A stretch of 64,000 bases of DNA from Roseivirga pacifica. GTDB lineage: Bacteria; Bacteroidota; Bacteroidia; Cytophagales; Cyclobacteriaceae. The stretch spans positions 1,495,501 to 1,559,500 of the forward strand of contig NZ_FOIR01000001.1 in the NCBI RefSeq assembly GCF_900111145.1, read 5' to 3'. The notes below the pieces were generated by a model, which saw nothing but the letters and a program-made list of their open reading frames with translations, was not told the DNA's origin and ran no database searches. Below are positions 43,966 to 50,943 of the stretch, piece by piece; positions within the stretch are counted from its first letter, which is position 1; every line of letters begins with the position of its first letter. The translations under genes were made by a program, and so were the position numbers.

Positions 43966-44035
43966 AAGTTGGAATGGTCTGCTTTGTTTTTGGTGCGCCA
44001 TATGTGAGAAAAGATTTGAACAGAAAGTGTATAAA

Positions 44036-44062
44036 TAGAAAAAAGCCCCGTGCGGGGCTTTT
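44036..44062 (-). terminator. Terminator on the minus strand
   Basis: AAAAGCCCCG-TG-CGGGGCTTTT is a perfect 10-bp stem. On the minus strand it runs into TTTTTTC. No minus-strand gene is upstream of it within 250 bp, so it may end a non-coding RNA. Confidence 0.75.
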
Positions 44063-44169
44063 CTCATCTTCAACCTTAAAATACTAAAAACTAACTAACT
44101 ATGTTTTTTTCTCTTTTAGAATTTAATTCGGAAACTTTACCTTCTGTTCTGTTTCTTTAAAATTAACTT
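44036..44169 (-). ncRNA. Candidate small RNA (ECF-type promoter to terminator)
   Basis: A transcript starting about 7 nt after the -10-like box at 44176-44183 and ending at the terminator at 44036 would be about 134 nt. No good open frame lies inside it. The claim rests only on promoter and terminator placement. Confidence 0.35.
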
Positions 44170-44175
44170 CTGTCT

Positions 44176-44205
44176 ATAAGACGTTTTTCAACCTAATTTG
44201 GTTTC
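44176..44205 (-). promoter_or_regulatory. ECF-sigma-like promoter on the minus strand
   Basis: On the minus strand GAAACC (44200-44205), a 16-bp spacer and CGTCTTAT (44176-44183) match the common ECF pattern GAAAC-N16/17-CGTC. No ECF sigma gene lies in the window. Confidence 0.4.
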
Positions 44206-44306
44206 AAAAGATTAGGAATTTTTTTAGTTAAAATAGGTTAATGTCTTTACTGTATGATATACAGGCAGGTAGGTTTGCCGCCCTACCATTTGTCTGTAAT
44301 AATCCT

Positions 44307-44336
44307 TTTGCTAAGCCATATATTGTTCTATTTTTG
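44307..44336 (+). promoter_or_regulatory. Bacteroidota-type promoter of sucD
   Basis: TTTG (44307-44310), an 18-bp spacer and TATTTTTG (44329-44336) match the consensus. The predicted start is about 15 nt before the ATG at 44359. Confidence 0.75.
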
Positions 44337-44358
44337 CCTCAAATTTAAAACGATAGCA

Positions 44359-45234
44359 ATGAGCGTTTTGGTAAACAAAGATTCGAAAGTAATTGTCCAG
44401 GGATTTACCGGTTCTGAAGGTACTTTCCACGCAGGGCAAATGATTGAATATGGAACAAATGTAGTAGGTGGTGTGACTCCTGGTAAAGGTGGTCAGACGC
44501 ACTTAGACAAACCGGTTTTCAATACCGTTGAAGATGCAGTTCAGCAAACAGGAGCAAATGTTTCTATCATTTTTGTACCACCAGCATTTGCGGCAGATGC
44601 CATTATGGAAGCAGCCGATGCAGGTATTGAGGTGATCATTGCTATTACAGAGGGTATTCCGGTAAAAGACATGGTTTATGCTAAGGAGTACATCAAAAAC
44701 AAAGATGTTACTTTAATTGGACCTAACTGCCCAGGTGTAATTACACCAGATGAAGCTAAAGTGGGTATTATGCCTGGCTTCGTTTTCAAAAAAGGTAGAA
44801 TCGGATTGGTTTCTAAGTCTGGAACTTTGACTTACGAGGCTGCAGACCAATTGGCTAAAGCTGGCTTGGGTATTTCTACGGCTATCGGTATTGGTGGCGA
44901 CCCAATCATCGGAACTCCTACAAAGGACGCTGTACAGTTGTTAATGGAAGATCCTGAAACTGATGCTATCGTTATGATCGGTGAGATTGGTGGAAACTAT
45001 GAGGCGATGGCTGCTAACTACATCAAAGAAACTGGTAACAAAAAGCCTGTAGTTGGCTTTATTGCTGGCCAAACAGCGCCTCCGGGCAGAAGAATGGGCC
45101 ACGCTGGTGCTATTATTGGTGGTGCTGATGATACTGCCGAAGCTAAAATGAGAATTATGGCTGAGTGTGGTATTCACGTAGTGAGCTCTCCGGCTGATAT
45201 TGGTGAAACAATGGCCAAAGTAATTAACGGCTAA
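44359..45234 (+). CDS. sucD: Succinyl-CoA synthetase alpha subunit (ADP/GDP-forming)
   Basis: The ATG at 44359 ([20 protein letters not shown]) gives a 291-aa protein, normal for SucD; an upstream frame to 44254 overlaps the promoter. The CoA-binding Rossmann domain ([27 protein letters not shown]) is followed by the ligase domain with the phosphohistidine in [11 protein letters not shown]. It converts succinyl-CoA to succinate with ATP or GTP formation in the TCA cycle. sucC is not adjacent, which is common in Bacteroidota. Confidence 0.97.
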   Translation: MSVLVNKDSKVIVQGFTGSEGTFHAGQMIEYGTNVVGGVTPGKGGQTHLDKPVFNTVEDAVQQTGANVSIIFVPPAFAADAIMEAADAGIEVIIAITEGIPVKDMVYAKEYIKNKDVTLIGPNCPGVITPDEAKVGIMPGFVFKKGRIGLVSKSGTLTYEAADQLAKAGLGISTAIGIGGDPIIGTPTKDAVQLLMEDPETDAIVMIGEIGGNYEAMAANYIKETGNKKPVVGFIAGQTAPPGRRMGHAGAIIGGADDTAEAKMRIMAECGIHVVSSPADIGETMAKVING

Positions 45235-45261
45235 AACATAAAGGACCTTAGGTCTAAATGA

Positions 45262-45297
45262 AAAGCGGCTGTCTCAATTGAGGCAGCCGCTTTTTTT
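45262..45297 (+). terminator. Intrinsic terminator of sucD
   Basis: AAAGCGGCTG / CAGCCGCTTT with inner TCTC / GAGG pairs makes a long stem, followed by T7. Confidence 0.9.
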
Positions 45298-45391
45298 GTT
45301 GGCAATTCCCATTGACCATTTAGGTCTGGTTAAAGATTTATGTTGATTGTATGGGATTTCTTGTATTGTCGGCTGCTATTCAAACTGCCGA

Positions 45392-45520
45392 TTAGTTAAA
45401 GAAAATTATCCATAGCATAACGGCAAGCAAAACTAACAACTCAAAAGAGTTGGATAGCGTATTCAAAGCTTTGCGGCTAAGAGATTCGTTGTCGTTCGAT
45501 ATGGTTTCTGTCTTTTTCAT
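45392..45520 (-). CDS. 42-aa single-pass membrane micropeptide
   Basis: This short gene encodes MKKTETISNDNESLSRKALN followed by a short linker and the hydrophobic segment FELLVLLAVMLWIIFF. The N-terminal half is polar and the C-terminal half is one membrane helix. The leader upstream (45531-45605) is nearly identical to that of the S74 surface gene at 53679, including a hairpin, which supports a real and co-regulated gene. Function unknown. Confidence 0.55.
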   Translation of the reverse strand: MKKTETISNDNESLSRKALNTLSNSFELLVLLAVMLWIIFFN

Positions 45521-45530
45521 AGCGGGTTAA

Positions 45531-45605
45531 AGTAAACAAGGGGCAGGACGCCCCCTGTTTCAGAGACTCAACTAAATCAGAATACTATACTGACTTGATT
45601 CAAAG
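45531..45605 (-). promoter_or_regulatory. Shared leader element, copy A
   Basis: The core GACTCAACTAAATCAGA (45565-45581) extends to 24 bp that match copy B (53779-53802) at 23 positions. Next to it are a hairpin (AAACA-A-GGGGC / GCCCC-C-TGTTT, 45535-45559) and AGTAAACAA (45531-45539). TTTGAAT and GTCAGT are also shared on the far side. It lies directly before the 42-aa gene. Confidence 0.65.
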
Positions 45606-45629
45606 GTCATACTATCTCGTTCTGAATTC

Positions 45630-45649
45630 AATACCCACTAATGGGTATT
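45630..45649 (-). terminator. Hairpin after the lipoprotein gene
   Basis: AATACCCA-CTAA-TGGGTATT is a perfect 8-bp stem 8 bp after the stop codon at 45657. There is no strong T run, so it may protect the 3' end or pause polymerase. Confidence 0.45.
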
Positions 45650-45656
45650 TACCGAA

Positions 45657-46124
45657 TTATTTAGTTAAAGTGACCGTATAATTTCCGTTAGCTCCTGCCA
45701 TTGCATTCGAACTGGTTTTTGTGAAAGTAAAAACCAATCGTCTGGAAGACAGGGTGCTAAGTGTTATTTGCTTACCCGACCCAGTAGTTACCTGGTTGTC
45801 TGTTTCACCAACCCAACTCCAAGTACCAGAAGCAGGAAATAGTTCTCCTGCATTGGTAGTTGTAAATGAGCCGTTGTTAATGTTCATAGTAAAACCAGGA
45901 TACTTATCAGATACATCGGTACCGTCTAGGTTAATGCTTCCTCCACCATCAATCCCCCAGGTTCCTTCAAAGATCTCTTGCGCTATCTCTTGAGGAGTTT
46001 TCTCTGGTTCTGTTGGGTCATCCCCGCCTCCTCCACCACAGGAGGAAGCTGAGATTACCAGAATTAATGAAAGAAAGATGAACCTTATTGTTTGCCCAAC
46101 GTGGACGTTTATTCTCGTTTTCAT
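45657..46124 (-). CDS. Small lipoprotein, lipocalin-like
   Basis: This 155-aa lipoprotein has a lipobox ISASSCGGGGG followed by an acidic DDPTEPE stretch, which resembles the lipoprotein export signal that places proteins on the outer surface. The body has a lipocalin-like opening (IFEGTWGIDGGGSINLDGTD) and beta-rich remainder. Its ATG shares one base with the stop codon of the giant T9SS protein (TAATG), so it is co-translated with it. Confidence 0.75.
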   Translation of the reverse strand: MKTRINVHVGQTIRFIFLSLILVISASSCGGGGGDDPTEPEKTPQEIAQEIFEGTWGIDGGGSINLDGTDVSDKYPGFTMNINNGSFTTTNAGELFPASGTWSWVGETDNQVTTGSGKQITLSTLSSRRLVFTFTKTSSNAMAGANGNYTVTLTK

Positions 46125-49100
46125 TACTTAATTACCATTAGTTTTTTCACAACCGATCCTTTTTCTGAGCTAATGCGCACCAAATAAGTGCCTGCAGGGT
46201 AGCTAGAAACATTCACTTTTACAGTTGGCTCTTGAACTGCCTCTTTCACCCACTTTGTATTGCCTGTCATATCAATGATGGCTACAGTTGGTTGAATTTG
46301 CGGAGCAAGGGTCAAATCTATGGTAACAATGTCAATGGCAGGGTTAGGGTAGAGCTTTACCTCTTCCGCATCAAAGATGTCATCATCTATGCCTGTCACT
46401 ATATTGCCTTCACCTACTAAATTCACCACAGTTTCGCCTAAAGTTGACTGAATAGTGATTGTACCATTGTAAGCACGCTCTTCTGTTGGTGTAAATACTA
46501 CATCAATTGTTTCGGTAGCACCAACGGCAATAGTTAGGCTAGTCGTAGCTACCGAGAAACCATCGGAAGCGGTAATTGAACTTACTTCAATGTCCACATC
46601 ACCGTTGTTTTCTATGCTCAATTGTTGCGTAGTAGACTCCCCAATCTCGGTTGCATCGAAGTTAATATCCGCAATATCTGCAATGCTTGGTTCATCCACA
46701 TTGGTTACGTTCACCGTAAAGCTCTGCTCTGATGAAGCGCCACCAGCATCGGTAGACTTAATGCGTACCGCGTAGCTACTCTTCGACTCGAAGTCAAAGC
46801 TTTCGGCACTCAATAACTTACCATCCGTAATTGTGAATGAAGCATTGTCCGTGTCGCCAGTACCCGCCACTAAAGTGTAGGTATGTGTATCACCAGCATC
46901 TTCGTCAGTTGAACTGAACGCTCCAATTTCGGTGCCTGCATCTGCGTTTTCTGCTAGTGCATTGGCCGAAATGGCAATGGCTGTTGGTGCTTCATTTACA
47001 TTGGTAACCGTAATGGTTTGTTCCGATTCGTAAGAAAGCCCGCCAGCATCGGTGGTTTTAATACGAACAGCATAACTCGCTTTTTCTTCAAAGTTCAAGC
47101 TTGCTTTGGCGAGCAATTCACCGTTGCTGATCTCAAAGGCATCGTTATCTGTATCGCCAGTTCCAGCCACCAAGCTATAAGTGAACGTGTCGCCAGCATC
47201 TTCATCGGTAGAGGCAAATGCTCCTACGGCCTGAAGTGCCGTGTTGTTTTCACTAATGCTTGTTGCACTTAGGCTCAAGGCTGTTGGTGCTTCGTTTACA
47301 TTGGTTACAGTAATTGTAACCTGCTCATCGTAAGTAGCACCGGCTGCATCGGTCGTTCTAACACGTACAGTGTAAGTTGCTTGTGTTTCGAAATCTAGTG
47401 CTTCAATAGTGCTAAATGTTGCTCCATTAATCGAGAATGCTGCGTTATCGTCTCCACCAGTTCCATCAACAAGGGTATAGGTGTGGCTGTCGCCAGCATC
47501 TACATCTGTACTGCTGAAAGATCCGATCACGGTTCCGATTGCGGCATCTTCTGCAATTGTAAGGGCCGATAAGCTTACTGCCGAAGGCGCATCGTTTACG
47601 TTTTCAACATTAATAGTAATGTCTTGCGAAACGCTTCCACCATTACCGTCAGTCGCAGTTACTGTTGCAGTAATGCTTCCAACATCATCGTTGTCAGGAG
47701 TTCCTGTGAAACGGTTTGTGGTCGCATCAAAGCTCAACCATGCTGCATTGTTAAAGCTTGCAGAATATGTAAGATTGTCGCCATCCACATCTTCAAACAA
47801 ATCTGTGTCTAGCGCTACACTTAGTAATACATCTTCCGTAGCCGTAACATCCGGTAGGGTAGATAGTATGGTTGGTGCATCGTTAGTATTCGCTGTAGTT
47901 AATGTTAGCGACTGTGTTACAGTACCACCACTACCATCATCGGCAGTAATGTTAAAGCTTGCGCTTCCAACATCATCGTTACTTGGCGTGCCCGAAATAC
48001 TTTGGTCATTTACACTTAGCCATGCAGGTGCACCAGCAAGCGTAAAGCTCAGGGCGTCACCATCAATGTCGGTAAATAGTGTACTTACATCAAAGCTGTA
48101 GGCTGCATCTTCAGTGGCATCTGTTAAGCTACTACCTATTACTGTTGGTGCATCGTTAATAGAGTTAACTGCCAGCACAAAGGAAGAGGCTGCAGATAGT
48201 TCTCCATCGGAAACAGTTACTGTAATGGTAGCCGAACCTGATGCATTTGCTTCTGGTGTAGCCGCAATACTAATACCCGCTGCTTCTTCCGTAATTACGA
48301 TCGATTCATTTTTCAATAAATCAGTATTGGAAGATACCGCAGAGAATGTCAATTGATCACTCGAATTATCAATATCCTCGAAGCTTAGGTAAACGCCATT
48401 CATGCTGAAATCTTCTTGAATGGTTTGATCAGCTGCGCTACCCAAGGTAGGCGCATCGTTTACTGCATTTACTTGAATGTTGAAATTGAGGAATGAAGTT
48501 TTACCATTTGCAGTAGCAATGAGGTAAACCTCTTCAGTACCGTTAAAATCGCTCGGAGAGTTGAAAACAAGCTCATTGTTTACAATACTTGCTCCAATTC
48601 TTGTCAGTCCGTTGGTACTAAAGCTAAACACTGCATTGAGATCATTAGCATCAATAAATACATTACTAATGTCTATGGTGTGTTGACCAAAGTCCTCATC
48701 TAGTGTCACATCTGCCAAGGCATTTACCACCTGAATGTCGGCTGCTTGGTTCTCCAAGTTGAAGGTTACTGTTTGCGAAGTGCTCAACTCCCCATCAGTT
48801 ACATCAATTTGAATGTTTTCCGTACCTGTTTGACCAGCAATTGGTGTAACAGAAAGTAAGTTGTTGTTCACACTAAGTGTGAAGAGCGTACTTGCTGTAC
48901 CTGCGAGGCTGTAAGTCAATTGGTCTGCGGCTGTTTCCACATCCTCAAAGTATTCCGCCAAATCGAGGGTGTAAGTAGGGAAGCCCTGAACTACATTTTG
49001 AGTTTGGATGGTTTGACTTACTGAAGGTGCATCGTTTACGGCATTAATGGTCAGGTCGAATGACTGGGACTCAGAAAGAGATGTACTAGTTCCTAGTCTA

Positions 49101-50938
49101 TCATCGGCCACAACACTAAAGTTTACCACGCCATTGTAGTTTGCTTGTGGCGTTATGGTCAATAGGTTACCACTAACGCTTACAGATGCTACACCCTGAA
49201 TATTAGGCGTAACCTTATAGTCGAATACCGGAAGCGCAGCGTCAATATCGGTGGTGGACAAGGTGTATGTAAATACGTTGTCTTCGTCAATATTTTGGCT
49301 GCTGATGGCCGCCAATACTGGGCTATCGTTAACCGGATCTACTGTTACCTTAAAGGTGCGTTGCTTGGCGTAAAGCTCGGTTGTACCAACTTCTATAAGT
49401 TTAAGGGTAAGATTAGCCGAACCGCTAAAGTTAGCTGCCGGAGTAATTACCAATTGATTGCCGTTGATTACTGCCGGCACATTCGTTCCGTTAGATGAGG
49501 TTACACTTACGCTTACCTCATTATCAACATCAGCAAAAGTTAGGTCAACTGTAAGGCTACCATCTTCGCTTAGTCTTTGGTTCGGAATGCTGGCTAATGT
49601 TGGCGCATCGTTTACATCTACCACCTGAACTACCGCATATGTTTCGGTAGTGGTGCCTCTGTCGGTGCTAGTAACACTAAACTGCAAAGAATCCAAGTAG
49701 CCTTTTTCTCCTTGAGGAGTATACAGCAACGACCACTGGGCTAAGCTAGCGCTAGACTTCACTAATGCAGGGCTACCCGTTGTACCGTACAATGCTCCTT
49801 CCGTAATTTCGATTGAAGCGTCTGTAAGGTCAAACTCGCCCAATTCCACCGCATAAAGGTTCAGTTCGGTTTGGGTGTTCTCTTGTGTACTTCGCTTGGT
49901 TGCGAAGGTAAAGAACATACCGTCATCCGAAGTCGTGGCAAATGGAGCGTTACCAGTCAATAGGTTTACATTTTGGTAGCGTACTTGGCCTGTGCCTTCA
50001 TCACCCGTGGCCTCGTTGTCCATCACAAAGGCGTCATCATCAGTAAATCCAGTTGGCGAGCTTACCGATGCCGTAATGAACACTTTTTCCGCATTGAATA
50101 GGAAAGGGAATGTTTCGGCTGAAACATTAAAGTTTGCGCTTAGTACGTTGCCTTCGGCCGTTAATTCATCTAGCTGGAAGGTTCTTTCGATTAGCGTTTC
50201 TACGAATGGCGCAGTTGGGTCCGACAGGTTAATGTAAGCAATGCTTACATCGTAGCTGGCGTTGAACTGGTTATCGCTGAAAGAAAGTGCCAATGATTTA
50301 TCCGCAGCATTTGCAGCCGTTTGAACAAACTCTGTAATGTTATGCGGCTTGTCTGTTACGTTGAATTGAAATTTGTACGTAACTGTTTCTGACGACAGCT
50401 TTTCTCCATCCACCTCAATTACCCTAAACTGAAGCTCGTCCTGATAGGCCGTGCCCGGTGTTAGGCTTCCCGAAGGAGTGAAGTTAAACTCAAAGTCGGT
50501 TGTGCCGCTTAGGCTCAATTCACCAAGTGCTGGTTGTGTTACAATCTGATAGGCAATAATATCGCCATCAGGGTCGAAACCTTCCAAAACAATTGGGTCC
50601 TTGGCACTCACAAATATGCGTTCTTCAGAAGCAACAGCTACGGGAGCGTTGTTTGGTTCTGCTTGCATAAAGAGTGGTACCGCAAAACCAATGGAACCTT
50701 TGTATTCGGTTTGGCCATCGGTTGCCGTAAGTACTGTGCTGGCACCAAATTGCCCAACAGAGATAAAGCTGTTGTTGATGCCTCCGGAAATCCACTTACC
50801 GCTTGCCGTTGTCATTCTGAGGTTTCGCACAGAGTCTTTGTTGATCTCCTGTGCTACTGCCATAGTGCAGAGCCCCAGCATGAGTGTTGAAAGCAGCAGC
50901 TTCCGGAATCGTTTAGAAATTCCTCTAATGCTGATCAT
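46124..50938 (-). CDS. Giant cadherin-like surface protein with T9SS sorting domain
   Basis: This 1604-aa protein has a signal peptide (KLLLSTLMLGLCTMAVAQ), a short unique N-terminal region, then many tandem beta-sandwich repeats of the cadherin/Ig-like type marked by VNDAPT and ED motifs. Three closely similar cadherin repeats of about 98 aa lie near the C-terminal side (about 46690-47590). A CARDB-like unit (IADINFDATEIGESTTQQLS) comes next. The last 75 residues form a type A T9SS sorting domain (LYPNPAIDIVTIDL, YPAGTYLVRISSEKGSVVKK). It is probably an adhesin. Calcium-binding DxD motifs (DVDGDNL, DIDGDAL) are frequent. Confidence 0.92.
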   Translation of the reverse strand: MISIRGISKRFRKLLLSTLMLGLCTMAVAQEINKDSVRNLRMTTASGKWISGGINNSFISVGQFGASTVLTATDGQTEYKGSIGFAVPLFMQAEPNNAPVAVASEERIFVSAKDPIVLEGFDPDGDIIAYQIVTQPALGELSLSGTTDFEFNFTPSGSLTPGTAYQDELQFRVIEVDGEKLSSETVTYKFQFNVTDKPHNITEFVQTAANAADKSLALSFSDNQFNASYDVSIAYINLSDPTAPFVETLIERTFQLDELTAEGNVLSANFNVSAETFPFLFNAEKVFITASVSSPTGFTDDDAFVMDNEATGDEGTGQVRYQNVNLLTGNAPFATTSDDGMFFTFATKRSTQENTQTELNLYAVELGEFDLTDASIEITEGALYGTTGSPALVKSSASLAQWSLLYTPQGEKGYLDSLQFSVTSTDRGTTTETYAVVQVVDVNDAPTLASIPNQRLSEDGSLTVDLTFADVDNEVSVSVTSSNGTNVPAVINGNQLVITPAANFSGSANLTLKLIEVGTTELYAKQRTFKVTVDPVNDSPVLAAISSQNIDEDNVFTYTLSTTDIDAALPVFDYKVTPNIQGVASVSVSGNLLTITPQANYNGVVNFSVVADDRLGTSTSLSESQSFDLTINAVNDAPSVSQTIQTQNVVQGFPTYTLDLAEYFEDVETAADQLTYSLAGTASTLFTLSVNNNLLSVTPIAGQTGTENIQIDVTDGELSTSQTVTFNLENQAADIQVVNALADVTLDEDFGQHTIDISNVFIDANDLNAVFSFSTNGLTRIGASIVNNELVFNSPSDFNGTEEVYLIATANGKTSFLNFNIQVNAVNDAPTLGSAADQTIQEDFSMNGVYLSFEDIDNSSDQLTFSAVSSNTDLLKNESIVITEEAAGISIAATPEANASGSATITVTVSDGELSAASSFVLAVNSINDAPTVIGSSLTDATEDAAYSFDVSTLFTDIDGDALSFTLAGAPAWLSVNDQSISGTPSNDDVGSASFNITADDGSGGTVTQSLTLTTANTNDAPTILSTLPDVTATEDVLLSVALDTDLFEDVDGDNLTYSASFNNAAWLSFDATTNRFTGTPDNDDVGSITATVTATDGNGGSVSQDITINVENVNDAPSAVSLSALTIAEDAAIGTVIGSFSSTDVDAGDSHTYTLVDGTGGDDNAAFSINGATFSTIEALDFETQATYTVRVRTTDAAGATYDEQVTITVTNVNEAPTALSLSATSISENNTALQAVGAFASTDEDAGDTFTYSLVAGTGDTDNDAFEISNGELLAKASLNFEEKASYAVRIKTTDAGGLSYESEQTITVTNVNEAPTAIAISANALAENADAGTEIGAFSSTDEDAGDTHTYTLVAGTGDTDNASFTITDGKLLSAESFDFESKSSYAVRIKSTDAGGASSEQSFTVNVTNVDEPSIADIADINFDATEIGESTTQQLSIENNGDVDIEVSSITASDGFSVATTSLTIAVGATETIDVVFTPTEERAYNGTITIQSTLGETVVNLVGEGNIVTGIDDDIFDAEEVKLYPNPAIDIVTIDLTLAPQIQPTVAIIDMTGNTKWVKEAVQEPTVKVNVSSYPAGTYLVRISSEKGSVVKKLMVIK

Positions 50939-50943
50939 GCTAA

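Larger units (their letters stand above)
43829..44358. other. Intergenic region between the DASS gene and sucD
   Basis: This 530-bp gap contains a heptamer repeat (43906-43965), a terminator hairpin (44036-44062), a candidate ECF promoter on the minus strand (44176-44205) and the sucD promoter (44307-44336). No protein-coding gene is supported. Confidence 0.65.

Noticed and set aside
43899-44087. Plus-strand open frame encoding repeated RKQEAGS-like residues
   Set aside because: It is the translation of the GCAGGAA heptamer repeat; there is no promoter, no conserved domain, and the rest crosses a terminator hairpin.
44101-44160. 19-aa plus-strand frame MFFSLLEFNSETLPSVLFL
   Set aside because: It has no ribosome site or promoter, overlaps the candidate minus-strand RNA, and is too short to support.
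47481-48101. 206-aa open frame on the plus strand
   Set aside because: It lies fully antisense within the giant cadherin-like gene, is rich in low-complexity Ser/Ala/Val, and mirrors the repeats of the real gene.
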